Shown here: positions 7,991 to 16,623 of the stretch, one piece after another | Position numbering within the stretch: the first letter of the stretch is position 1 | How the letters are laid out: each line of letters starts with the position of its first letter | Made by a program: the position numbers and the translations under genes | Source of the DNA: Serpentinicella sp031432315 | GTDB taxonomy: Bacteria > Bacillota > Clostridia > Peptostreptococcales > Natronincolaceae | Direction of reading: 5' to 3' | DNA: 25,788 bases | NCBI RefSeq assembly: GCF_031432315.1 | Contig: NZ_JAVKGO010000019.1 | Coordinates: forward strand, 1-25,788 | Notes under the pieces: generated by a model | What the model was told of the DNA's origin: nothing | Seen by the model: only the letters and a program-made list of their open reading frames with translations | Databases searched by the model: none

Positions 7991-8223
7991 AACTCCTCCC
8001 TTATATAATTTCGCTATTTTCACCCGCGTTACTTTAAACACTTACTTACTATACACTCTGATTTATCTGATGCGTTAAAACTTCTTATTGATATTTTTTA
8101 ACTTAAATTCCTCTAAAGTTATTCTTCTTGGTACGTTCTATCTTTTAACTCCATTTCTTTAATAATTCATATTTCCAAATAATTCCTTACTGTAAATATT
8201 TCAAACCTAACTTCATTTTCCTC

Positions 8224-8418
8224 TCAAATATGAGGTAAATTAATTGAACTACAGTGAATACACTTTATATTCCCTTCTCCATCACTCTGATACCTTAGAA
8301 TTAGTTCTACTTCTTCTACCCCTATTAAACCATCTTCATTGGATCTATTTTCATTACTTTTAATTACTCTTTGGACTCTTTTATTAAATATATCTCTATT
8401 GTTTTCAATAGTTAACAT
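8224..8418 (-). CDS. small protein with CxxC motif, function unknown (64 aa)
   Basis: The start at 8418 (MLTIENNRD) is chosen because GGGGAGGG lies at normal spacing; upstream in-frame codons run through that ribosome site. The protein is charged (FNKRVQRVIKSNENRSNED), then GVEEVELILRYQ, and ends in GNIKCIHCSSINLPHI with one CxxC pair that could bind a metal in a dimer or be a redox pair. I do not recognise the family. It lies 120 bp downstream of the large helicase-nuclease gene on the same strand, so cotranscription is possible but unproven. Confidence 0.45.
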   Translation of the reverse strand: MLTIENNRDIFNKRVQRVIKSNENRSNEDGLIGVEEVELILRYQSDGEGNIKCIHCSSINLPHI

Positions 8419-8537
8419 GATTACCCTCCCCTTAAACAAACCAAATTCAATTTATAGATATATTTATCATTCCTACCCTATGCCTCATTTAAAAGAGAGA
8501 CTAAGCTCGAATATTGTTCTATTATAACTAAAATATT

Positions 8538-11500
8538 CTACCCAACAGGCCTTATCTCCATCTCTTCCAGTTTACTCCATAAAAAGTCCATAGCTTTTTG
8601 AGGATTTCTGTAAAAGACACTCCCTCTTATACGCCAAAAGGTCCAACCAACCCTTTCCAAAATCCGTTGTCGTTCTATATCCTCTTCCCATTTATCTAGA
8701 CCATGCCATCTATCACCGTCGCACTCCACAGCCAATCTATTTCTCATGCCCTCAATAACCATGTCTATTCTCTTTCCTAATGTTCCGATTTTTACTTGAG
8801 GAATAACTCGATACCCTTTTGCCGTAATAATTCTATATACATCTTCCTCAAATTTAGAATCAAATAGATCCTTTACTTTATCTATCTCTTCCTGTACTCT
8901 ATAAGGGTTTTTGCAGTATTGAAGTAGTCGATATCTTGCACATTGAGGACTTAAGTCACCCAGTTGAATAGAATGATATAAAAACATTTGGTCTTTAGCC
9001 CTACTGGCAGCAACATTAAATCTTTGATAATCCGACCGTTTACTTAAAACACCTGCTCTCATGTTAGAAGCAGCTACTAGCGATAGGAACATCACGTCCC
9101 TTTCATCCCCTTGAAAGAAATAAGCGTCACCACAGACTACTTTTCTATCAATCATTTCCTCTTCTCCTATGGCTTCTCTTAATAACTCTTCAATTAATTT
9201 TGCTTGATCGTGTCCCTGTAGTGATATCACTCCCATGGTTTTACCTTGATAGACAGGATCTTCACAGCATTGTTTTATATGATTTGCGATGGCTTCAGCT
9301 TCAGGTTCATTAATTGTTTTTCTAGTTTCTTCACTTCTAAAGCCTTCCTCTACAAAAACAGCAGAAACAGGAGGTTCTAGCACTTCCTCCGATAGTGGCT
9401 GTCTCAATGGTAGCATCTTACCCTCATACATTAGATCATTGCTAAATTGTATAATTTCAGGAACACACCTAAAATGCTCTTTCAATACTATTTTACTTTC
9501 AAAAACCTGATTAGCAATTTCGTATAAACTTGTTTTCATTTCAAATCTACTGGCCTGCGGTATACCATCTAGGTGTCGATTAATTAATTCATGTATATCT
9601 CCAATATTTGTTCCAACACTTTCTGGACTTATTTGGTTATCATCTCCTACGATAACAGCCTTCTTAGCACGCATTAAAGCACATAAGGACATTAAATTAC
9701 TTTGACTACTTTCATCTACAATAATTACATCAAATAGATCCTTACTTAATTCAATATTTTCTATAACTCTATTGATGGGCATAATCCAAACAGGAATAGC
9801 GCCTTTGCTCACTTTCATTTCTTCCTTAGCTTCTTTTCTATACATGTTGGCATATTTCCCTGTACCTTTACCAATCCTTTGGATTGCCCTCATCCAAGCA
9901 TATAAACTTCTTCCTTGTGCCTGTGTAGTTCTTTTGTTTTGAGCTAACCAAGTGGATTTAGCTACTAAGTCCTTTAAAACTTTTATTTCTCTCTTTGTCT
10001 CTTGGTTCAACTTTTCTTCTAATTCTTCAAGATTTGTTTTTTCGTTTAAATCCCTTAAATACCATGTAAGTTGGCTCCATACCCATGCTATTTCCCAGTC
10101 TTGGGGTATTTCAAGTGCCGTGCCTTTTCCACCTTGACTAATAATATGACTCGCCCATTTGGGTGCTACTTCATTCAATCGACTTTTTAGATCTAAATAA
10201 GTATGATAATCATCTTCTAAGCCCTCTAATCTCACAACCTCCATATAGACTGTATTCCAGGCTTCAACATCTTTATTGAATAGAGCGGTTAGTAAATGGG
10301 TCCATACTATATGGGCATCATTAGCTTCTTTCCCCCGTACTAAATTCGTCTTCAGTTGGTCGAAATAAACTTTAGCATTCTGGTAAATATGCTTAACCTT
10401 TAGCACGTCTAATCCATATATAATCTTTTCAAACCAAGGTTGTTCTTCCCACTTTGCTGTTTCTGATATGCCTAATTTCTCAACAAAGCTCTCAATGGGT
10501 TTAATTTTTAATTCCTTCCAACTTAATGCAATATCCACTTTTTCAATAAGTTCATCAACGTTATACGTAAATCTTCTTATGTCCACCGTTAATTCAGGAC
10601 CTTCTATCTCCTCCATAATACGGTTCCATTTTAAAATAAGCTTTTTTTTCATGTCACTTCTGTCTATATACTGGAGAAGTATACTGATATCTTCCTTATT
10701 TCTTATAGGTAAATTATTTACTAGAAGCTTTTCAAACAAATAACGGTACTTTCTTCCTAATATATTTTTAAATACCCACCCAATTCCTTTGTTCTCCTTC
10801 AATCTATTTTCAACAAAAACAAGATCTTCCCTAACAAGAGTAGGGTTGAGTTCAGTAGGAAAGGAAATTTCATATTCTAATAGTTCCTTATCCAGCACCT
10901 TGATTTGCTGGTTTTTTTCTTTACATTCTACAATTAACGCCTTCCAAGTTTCCTTTCTTTCTCCGCTAAGCAAGGAATCCTCCAATATAGTCTTTAACCA
11001 TTTTTCATTTAATTTCTTTAAATCTTCATAAACAGCTTCTATTTTCTTTTTATTTTCTTCTAAATCAATGTAAACTTCTTTACTTTCCTTCCAACCTTTA
11101 ATATATACTTCCCTTTCAGAAAGCTCCTTTTCAATTTCTGTTATATACTGAACTTTTTCTTGAAATTCAGCAGTATTAGGTAGCTCCCCTACTATAGGCC
11201 TCTTTTTTCCTAAACCTTCAATATCTTCTTTTTTCAACACTCCTGCTAACTCAAAAAAACTACTGATTTCTGAGTTGGTAAGTGGGCACTGTTGATCTAA
11301 GTTAAGTACATCCGGCATCCAATCATGTTGCTGATTGTCCTTCAACCATTTACCAATATCTAAAGGAGTCATTACCTTATCAGCGATGCAAATCTTCTTA
11401 TTTTCCAGCTCTCCCGCCTGTTTAATCAGATTATGATACTTAGCTTTGTTTTTTCTAATTTCATAAAGTTCCTTTTTTATTCTTTCTACTTCCTTTTCAA

Positions 11501-12944
11501 GAAGTTCTGGACTTAAACCGTCAAGATTTTCTGCGATATTCTTAATAGAGTTTTCTAAATCACGAATGGATTCAGAATCTGCTCCTAAAATACTTACACA
11601 TAGATCTCTAATTTCAACAGGAATCTTATCCTTCAAAACCTTCAATGCCCTTTCTTTTTCACTTGTAACTAATACCCTCTTCCCATGGGCAAGTAAATGA
11701 CAAATCAAGTTGGCTATCGTATGGCTTTTCCCTGTTCCTGGTGGACCTTGAACTACAACACCACCACTTTTAGATAATTTTTCTGCTATCATCTTCTGTT
11801 CTGTATTGGTAGGCAAAGGAAACAGCAGGTCTTCCCCTACAGCTTGCCAAGCTTCTCGGCTTAATCTTTCAATTTTATCATCTAGGGCTTTTATACTTTT
11901 TATATCATCCGTTGTTAACATCTCTATAGTTTCTGGAACGGTATATCCTTCCTTTATCTTTTCTAAAATCCCATTTAATTCTACATCCCATAACCTTCCC
12001 CCTGCTTTTCTTAAAAAAATCATTGGTTCATAGGTCACTATAGGTATCCCTTTACTATTCTTTACTTGATCATCATTTTTCTCATATTTACCATCAGGGT
12101 TAATAGTATTAACAATTTCCTCTAATAAAGGAGATATAGCTTCTTCATTCCATAGGTCTAATTCTGTTCCTTCAATCTGCCTTCCTATCTCTTGTAATCT
12201 TTTTATATAAGGAATTTCGATTCCTTGAAGCATATCGGTTTCCATCAAGGTCCCTTTGCTTGTAGGCACCATAGAAAAGATTCCCTTTTTAGCATCAAAC
12301 TTTAATTCAAGGGATGTTACTAACATGGGTCTTTTAATGGTTTTACCATTCACATTCCAAGTTAATAAACCATGCCCCCATGCTAATTCGATGTCATCCC
12401 GCTCTCTCTGTATTCTTTGAAGAAGAGAGAAAAATTTTGTATATAATTTTTGAATGCTTTTTTTCTGTAATGCTTCTTCAGCCCATACTTTCCAAATGTT
12501 TTCTATCCATTCATGGAATATCTCCATCCTTTTTTTATCTTGATCAAAATATTCGTATTCTATTTCTTCGGCTAACTCTAATTGTTCTTGATTTTCTTTA
12601 TCTTCCAAAGTTGATAGTTGGATTTTTTTATCTTCTTCCTTTTCCTTCACCTTTGCAATCTTTTCTTTTACTGTAGGTCTTTCCTCTGGTTTGTCCCATT
12701 TAATCACCCATCCCTTTAATGAAACTGGTAATATAGGTGCCGGTGAGATAACTTGCTTATGCACTTCCAACCAAGCTTCTTCGTTAATGCCTTTACCTTC
12801 TAAATAGCAGCCTTCATAATTAGGAATATCCCTCTGCCACCATATTTCATCATACTGACTAATATTCATAACGGTTTTTTCTGAAAGATTTTTAACTGCT
12901 AAGAGATATTCAAATATTTGAGAAACCTTTTTTGTTGTATCCAT
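8538..12944 (-). CDS. large SF1 (Upf1/DNA2-like) helicase with C-terminal Vsr/DUF559-type nuclease
   Basis: This 1468-residue protein is a helicase-nuclease fusion. The Walker A motif GPPGTGKS is at residues 400-407. A roughly 650-residue insert rich in charged helices and Trp follows. Then come motif II DESSQ (acidic pair D1077/E1078), motif III VGDDNQISPESVG, motif V FFQGDERDVMFLSLV near 1277 and motif VI NVAASRAKDQMF near 1310. The C-terminal ~110 residues form a PD-(D/E)XK fold of the Vsr/DUF559 (REase_MTES_1575) type: RIDMV (D1394), VECDGDRWH (E1407), then a helix ERQRILERVGWTFWRIRGS. Such proteins unwind nucleic acid and cut it, and are common in bacterial defence islands. AAGGAG six nt before the ATG at 12944 supports the start. 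No methylase partner adjoins it, so it may work alone. Confidence 0.88.
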   Translation of the reverse strand: MDTTKKVSQIFEYLLAVKNLSEKTVMNISQYDEIWWQRDIPNYEGCYLEGKGINEEAWLEVHKQVISPAPILPVSLKGWVIKWDKPEERPTVKEKIAKVKEKEEDKKIQLSTLEDKENQEQLELAEEIEYEYFDQDKKRMEIFHEWIENIWKVWAEEALQKKSIQKLYTKFFSLLQRIQRERDDIELAWGHGLLTWNVNGKTIKRPMLVTSLELKFDAKKGIFSMVPTSKGTLMETDMLQGIEIPYIKRLQEIGRQIEGTELDLWNEEAISPLLEEIVNTINPDGKYEKNDDQVKNSKGIPIVTYEPMIFLRKAGGRLWDVELNGILEKIKEGYTVPETIEMLTTDDIKSIKALDDKIERLSREAWQAVGEDLLFPLPTNTEQKMIAEKLSKSGGVVVQGPPGTGKSHTIANLICHLLAHGKRVLVTSEKERALKVLKDKIPVEIRDLCVSILGADSESIRDLENSIKNIAENLDGLSPELLEKEVERIKKELYEIRKNKAKYHNLIKQAGELENKKICIADKVMTPLDIGKWLKDNQQHDWMPDVLNLDQQCPLTNSEISSFFELAGVLKKEDIEGLGKKRPIVGELPNTAEFQEKVQYITEIEKELSEREVYIKGWKESKEVYIDLEENKKKIEAVYEDLKKLNEKWLKTILEDSLLSGERKETWKALIVECKEKNQQIKVLDKELLEYEISFPTELNPTLVREDLVFVENRLKENKGIGWVFKNILGRKYRYLFEKLLVNNLPIRNKEDISILLQYIDRSDMKKKLILKWNRIMEEIEGPELTVDIRRFTYNVDELIEKVDIALSWKELKIKPIESFVEKLGISETAKWEEQPWFEKIIYGLDVLKVKHIYQNAKVYFDQLKTNLVRGKEANDAHIVWTHLLTALFNKDVEAWNTVYMEVVRLEGLEDDYHTYLDLKSRLNEVAPKWASHIISQGGKGTALEIPQDWEIAWVWSQLTWYLRDLNEKTNLEELEEKLNQETKREIKVLKDLVAKSTWLAQNKRTTQAQGRSLYAWMRAIQRIGKGTGKYANMYRKEAKEEMKVSKGAIPVWIMPINRVIENIELSKDLFDVIIVDESSQSNLMSLCALMRAKKAVIVGDDNQISPESVGTNIGDIHELINRHLDGIPQASRFEMKTSLYEIANQVFESKIVLKEHFRCVPEIIQFSNDLMYEGKMLPLRQPLSEEVLEPPVSAVFVEEGFRSEETRKTINEPEAEAIANHIKQCCEDPVYQGKTMGVISLQGHDQAKLIEELLREAIGEEEMIDRKVVCGDAYFFQGDERDVMFLSLVAASNMRAGVLSKRSDYQRFNVAASRAKDQMFLYHSIQLGDLSPQCARYRLLQYCKNPYRVQEEIDKVKDLFDSKFEEDVYRIITAKGYRVIPQVKIGTLGKRIDMVIEGMRNRLAVECDGDRWHGLDKWEEDIERQRILERVGWTFWRIRGSVFYRNPQKAMDFLWSKLEEMEIRPVG

Positions 12945-13138
12945 TGAGTTCTCCTTCGTTATATAAAAATTAAATATATCTAAGTGAGTCTTATAAAAAT
13001 TATTTTCTAAATACCTTTTAAATTCCCCGAATCGTAGTACTTCACAAAGTAGATTTTGTACACGATCGACCCTGTTCTTACCAAGTACAGTTTTTTGTCC
13101 TTTATACCTATATCCTAAGTCTACTTTTAATTAAATTT

Positions 13139-13208
13139 GTAATAAGTAAGACATAATTATTACTATTCTACAGAATAATTGTAAAACCTTCCAATTTAAT
13201 ACATTTTT
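13139..13208. repeat. noncoding repeat, copy B (partner at 5212-5279)
   Basis: This copy is more decayed: the ribosome site reads GGAAGG and the start codon position ATT. It lies in the 437-bp gap between the helicase-nuclease start and the HsdR remnant. That gap shows no gene otherwise. Confidence 0.45.
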
Positions 13209-13316
13209 CTCGTTGTTATATGCTGTAGTACCGTAAAGTAATAGCAACTATCCCACAAAAATATTTTAACGGTATATCTGTATTTTGTTGATTTGTAAAT
13301 CTATTTAAAACTAAAT

Positions 13317-13347
13317 AAAGAGCAGAGAATTTTTTTCTCTACTCTTT
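13317..13347 (-). terminator. intrinsic terminator after the HsdR remnant
   Basis: Minus strand AAAGAGTAGAGAA, a 5-nt A loop, TTCTCTGCTCTTT: 13 bp with one G-U pair, then ATTTAG. It outlives the gene it served. Confidence 0.8.
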
Positions 13348-13381
13348 GATCCTCAATTTTTGCTGTTTTGAAACACATAAC

Positions 13382-13699
13382 CTAAACTGTTAAACGCTTA
13401 TTTAGTTTATCAATTTTTCCAATTATTTTTTTCGCTGTTTCAATTTTTCCATCGAATAATTTTATAACATTACCTGTTTTATTAAATGGATGTTCATTTA
13501 AAACTTTTTTATCCAAACTACCATTTTTTATAATGTAGCTTACAATTGACTTTACAAATTCCATCTGTTGCGGCGTTAAATTTTCATCGGATAAAAACTC
13601 GGAAAACAATTCATTAGCAGCTTTTGCGTCTAAACCTACAAGTTTACTAACTAACTTTAATAAAGGTTCTTCTCTAAACACTTTCGGGCCGGTGACTTT
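13382..13699 (-). pseudogene. C-terminal remnant of a type I restriction endonuclease subunit HsdR
   Basis: About 105 codons remain, from VTGPKVFREEPLLKLVSKLV to the natural-looking end KLNKRLTV. The sequence fits the C-terminal EcoEI-type R domain: LVGLDAKAANELFSEFL, LTPQQMEFVKSIVSYIIKNG, then LNEHPFNKTG and LF. A complete HsdR has roughly 800 to 1100 residues with DEAD-like helicase and nuclease domains; none of that is present. The open frame is closed upstream by a TAA at 13700-13702, and the only start-like codon is a GTG (13681) without a ribosome site. No hsdM or hsdS is in the window. It is a deletion remnant of a lost type I restriction system. Confidence 0.75.
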
Positions 13700-13859
13700 T
13701 TACTCCATTATATAACATTTTTTTTGTAATTATAATTACGATGATCTAATTGTTTTTCAATCCTATATCCTTTAATTTTTAAAATTTAATTTCTATATTT
13801 TGTAACTAGAATTTATTATCCCTTTTTTACATTTAGTCCATTATTCTTATAAAATTTTT

Positions 13860-14048
13860 CTAATTTATGTTTTCCCGATACCAATCATATATAGAGTAAA
13901 GACCATTATATATTCCACCAGCCCTTGTTCCTTGACAAGTAATGTTTTTTCCCCAGCAATCTTCATGAATTGTTACTCTTCCTTTCACTTTTCTTTCTTT
14001 TGCAGCTCTTCTAACCTCAACATATATATCATATTGTATTTTTCTTTG
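13860..14048 (-). pseudogene. start-less 62-codon protein fragment, family not recognised
   Basis: Between a TGA at 14049-14051 and a TAG ending at 13860 the minus strand encodes a protein-like stretch including AAKERKVKGRVTIHEDCWGK and CQGTRAGGIYNGLYSIYDWY. Residue use looks coding (Gly, Trp, Tyr and charged residues in a very AT-rich region), but there is no ATG/GTG/TTG with a ribosome site. It is best read as a C-terminal fragment of a larger gene. Its closeness to the HsdR remnant suggests the same deletion event, but it does not look like HsdR. Confidence 0.4.
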
Positions 14049-14155
14049 TCATTTTTACTAAAGTTATTTCTTCTATATTATATATAAATAAGATAGAGAT
14101 ATATTTTAGATCGAACATGCATATATTTTAGAAAACTGTTTTTAGGAGGGAAACT

Positions 14156-14611
14156 ATGACTTTTAACTGGAATAGGCTTACTGTTACGGTTAGTGCAAAA
14201 GGAAAGAAACTAATTAAACTAGATAACGATATAAAAGAAAAAAGAAATTTTTTAAATATAACCTACTTTTGGACACTTGTTATTTTTATATATATTCTAT
14301 TTCATATAGATGATTATATTGACTATTTAGTCTCTGCTTTTTATAACATGTTCACTATAACCACTCCGTCTATGCCAAACCTTAGCCTCTTTAATCGTTT
14401 TATGGCATTTTTACTTTTTTTCTTTGTCCTAGCTATATATTGGCATCTAAACACTTTAAAGAAACTTGAAAAAAAGTTTAATGATTTAAGAATCAATGTT
14501 ATTGACTCAATTAATAGTGGATTTTGTTACCATAATAATTCTTGTACATGTAAAGATGATTATATCCTTTTTATGCGTAAAGAAAAAGGTATAGATCTGA
14601 TATTTAAATAA
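14156..14611 (+). CDS. two-helix membrane protein, function unknown (151 aa)
   Basis: One of only two clear plus-strand genes. AGGAGGG five nt before the ATG gives strong start support. The N-terminal ~30 residues are basic (SAKGKKLIKLDNDIKEKR). Two hydrophobic helices follow, at about 35-52 (YFWTLVIFIYILFHI) and 80-98 (FMAFLLFFFVLAIYWHL), with a short external or internal loop between. The tail is a coiled-coil-like segment LKKLEKKFNDLRINVIDSIN and a cysteine cluster CYHNNSCTCKDD. I do not recognise a family. Its orientation against the neighbours, and its position beside decayed restriction gene pieces, fit an accessory gene. No terminator is obvious between it and the convergent lipoprotein gene. 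Confidence 0.6.
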   Translation: MTFNWNRLTVTVSAKGKKLIKLDNDIKEKRNFLNITYFWTLVIFIYILFHIDDYIDYLVSAFYNMFTITTPSMPNLSLFNRFMAFLLFFFVLAIYWHLNTLKKLEKKFNDLRINVIDSINSGFCYHNNSCTCKDDYILFMRKEKGIDLIFK

Positions 14612-14730
14612 TAACTATATCACTCGTAACTATAAAATAAGTCATAGAGCATCTAACTCCTTGTAATAAAATAGCCTTTAAAATAATTTAATCCCCCCCT
14701 AATTGCATATATTTTCTTAATCTGGTTTAA

Positions 14731-15966
14731 TTACTCTAGCATCTTTAGTAATTCTTGAATCCTTTCATGGTCAATAATTTGTTGCATCGCTCCTTCATTC
14801 AACACAGAGGTTCGGCTGTAATCACTCTCCAACAAATCTACATACTGATTATATTCTGATTGGCTTATTTCCTTACCATAATAAAAAAAATTAGACTCAG
14901 CGGTAAAATTTTTGTTTTCAGGTCGCTCCACTTCAGGATTTGTATCTTCAGAATGGGAATGGTGAAGCATGAGCTCCATATTCATTTTTCTAAATGGATT
15001 TATTTCTCCTAAATTGTAATATTGATTTTCATAGTAAAGACCAAAATGCATATTTTCACTTCTAACTTCAACTAACAAGTATCTGTCATTTCCCTGCTGT
15101 AGTATTGCAATATCTTTAAGATATCCTCTATATCTGTCGAATTCTTCCATAGAGGGTTCTAACCTTAACAACTCGAATATTTCTTCTTTTTCGATATCAA
15201 AAGAGTACAGATTAATATGAAAATCCATACTATTTTGAATCGAATAAGACCCACTCACCGTAAGAAGTTCCAGTGATCCATCTCCAGTGAAATCATGAAT
15301 ATCTGCATAGCTCATATAGCTATCCTCACTTAAAAGCTTATTAAGAGTATTCCTATAAGCTATTTTTATTTCTGATTCATTATAACCGTCTCTATTATAT
15401 ATGATTAAGTGGAGAGGCTCATCTTTTCTCCCACTAAAACTAAACTCATATCCTTTTACTTCATATGAAAAGATAATATTTTCAGGATAATGTTCACTCT
15501 TATTTATGTCAGTCTCTCCCATAATTTCTTGTACTTCCTTAACTGTTCCATTTAAGAGTGATTCAAAATATCCCGAGTAAAGTCCTACAGCACTTATTCT
15601 ATTTGTATTAGGATCAGTAAAAACTATCTTATCGTCGTACTTATAATATTCTGATCCACCGTACCATCCTTCATCATTATAGTCACCGTATCTATTGATG
15701 ACGTCATCATAAGTTTTATTAAATAAGCTGTCAAGCCATTCAAGGTCTTTCTCAAATGTTTTAACCATTATATTCATTTTATCTCTTTCTTTCGTCTCTT
15801 CCACATCTTTCTCCATTTCAATATTTTGACTATCTAACTCTATACCTTGTTCATCTAATACTGATTCTGTAACTTCCTCTTGTTCTTCGTTTGAACATCC
15901 AATCGTTAATAATAATATAATAAGTAGTAATGCCAAAGATATAGCTAATTTGTTTTTCACATTCAT
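14731..15966 (-). CDS. predicted lipoprotein with DUF4309-like and FG-GAP-like parts
   Basis: The 411-residue protein starts with a lipoprotein signal: MNVKNK, a leucine-rich core, then TIGC with the lipidated Cys at position 24. It would be anchored to the outer face of the membrane. An acidic linker (EEQEEVTESVLDEQ) follows. Residues ~75-180 (YGDYNDEGWYGGSEYYKYDD, then KIVFTDPNTNRISAVGLYSG and a KEVQEIMGETD turn) resemble the calculated-stability modules of DUF4309-type proteins. Residues ~230-300 contain DIHDFTGDGSLELLTVSG, a calcium-loop motif like those of FG-GAP/VCBS repeats. Function is unknown; binding of a wall or surface ligand is a guess. AGGAGGAG just upstream of the ATG at 15966 supports the start. 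Confidence 0.75.
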   Translation of the reverse strand: MNVKNKLAISLALLLIILLLTIGCSNEEQEEVTESVLDEQGIELDSQNIEMEKDVEETKERDKMNIMVKTFEKDLEWLDSLFNKTYDDVINRYGDYNDEGWYGGSEYYKYDDKIVFTDPNTNRISAVGLYSGYFESLLNGTVKEVQEIMGETDINKSEHYPENIIFSYEVKGYEFSFSGRKDEPLHLIIYNRDGYNESEIKIAYRNTLNKLLSEDSYMSYADIHDFTGDGSLELLTVSGSYSIQNSMDFHINLYSFDIEKEEIFELLRLEPSMEEFDRYRGYLKDIAILQQGNDRYLLVEVRSENMHFGLYYENQYYNLGEINPFRKMNMELMLHHSHSEDTNPEVERPENKNFTAESNFFYYGKEISQSEYNQYVDLLESDYSRTSVLNEGAMQQIIDHERIQELLKMLE

Positions 15967-16117
15967 CTCCTCCTAGTTTTACTTTCTATTTCTTACGTTT
16001 GTGAGATATCTATCAAATGTTTATTTGGTCCTCTCTCCTATCTGCATAGACTATTCTTGAAATATATTGGATATTCCTTCTGATTTTTCATTCAATTATA
16101 TATATTATATAAAACAA

Positions 16118-16163
16118 AAAATTATGGAGCACTCAGTTACAATAACTGATTTCCCATAATTTT
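16118..16163. other. nested inverted repeat (two-stage hairpin)
   Basis: An outer stem AAAATTATGG (16118-16127) pairs with CCATAATTTT (16154-16163). Inside it CAGTTA (16134-16139) pairs with TAACTG (16143-16148) over a 3-nt loop. The structure lies in the 456-bp gap upstream of the lipoprotein gene and the plus-strand gene at 16423. It could be an old terminator for a gene whose remnant follows at 16193, or a small structured element. Confidence 0.5.
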
Positions 16164-16192
16164 AGTATGCTCTTATTTGATGCCTTTTGATG

Positions 16193-16256
16193 CATTTAAG
16201 TCCTAAATCATTTCTGGAACTATAATGCTATACATATTTAAAATATAATAAAATTT
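16193..16256 (-). pseudogene. 3'-terminal remnant of a second CPBP protease gene
   Basis: The segment matches 22125-22190, the last codons and stop of the CPBP gene at 22136-22855, with only a handful of substitutions and two single-base gaps. On the minus strand it still encodes MYSIIVPEMI followed by TAG, against MYSIIIPEMI and TAA in the intact gene. A one-base deletion just upstream breaks the frame. Nothing further of the gene is recognisable. Confidence 0.7.
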
Positions 16257-16339
16257 TCACCATATTTTAATGTGTAAAAGTCATTGTCCCTTTGTCCCTA
16301 TTAAATAATATAATTATCGAGTCCTTAATTATAATTTAG

Positions 16340-16369
16340 ATGACAAATTGATTTTTATGGTATTATAAT
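16340..16369 (+). promoter_or_regulatory. candidate promoter of the lysine-rich protein gene
   Basis: ATGACA (16340-16345), 18-bp spacer, TATAAT (16364-16369) matches sigma-A consensus with one mismatch in the -35. The start codon lies 54 bp downstream. Confidence 0.5.
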
Positions 16370-16422
16370 AATTAAGTTATATAAAAACATAATTACCTAG
16401 AACTAAGAAGGAGAATTGCCAT

Positions 16423-16623
16423 ATGTCTAATTTAGAAGATAAAGATCAACCAACTGAAAAGAAAAAGATTAGTCTTCAGGATGCTATGAAACAGATGCTT
16501 GAAAATAAAAAACAAAGTAAAGGAAAAGATAAATCAAAATCAAACACTAATAATTCTAATACAAAACAAAGTCAACATACAAAAAAGACGACTCTACAGC
16601 GTAGAAAAACAGGTGGCGCATAA
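16423..16623 (+). CDS. small lysine/asparagine/serine-rich protein (66 aa)
   Basis: AAGGAG lies about 9 nt before the ATG, and a good promoter and terminator flank the gene, so it is a complete transcription unit despite its size. The N-terminus is acidic and polar (SNLEDKDQPTEKKK), then a short predicted helix ISLQDAMKQMLENKK, then a low-complexity Lys/Ser/Asn/Gln tail ending TLQRRKTGGA. It is probably largely disordered apart from the helix. No family is recognised with certainty; the charge would suit nucleic acid binding. Confidence 0.6.
   Translation: MSNLEDKDQPTEKKKISLQDAMKQMLENKKQSKGKDKSKSNTNNSNTKQSQHTKKTTLQRRKTGGA

Noticed and set aside
8090..8165. Short minus-strand frame MELKDRTYQEE with a possible frameshifted continuation TLEEFKLK
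   Set aside because: Too short, and needs an assumed frameshift; no ribosome site. Left as unassigned intergenic sequence.
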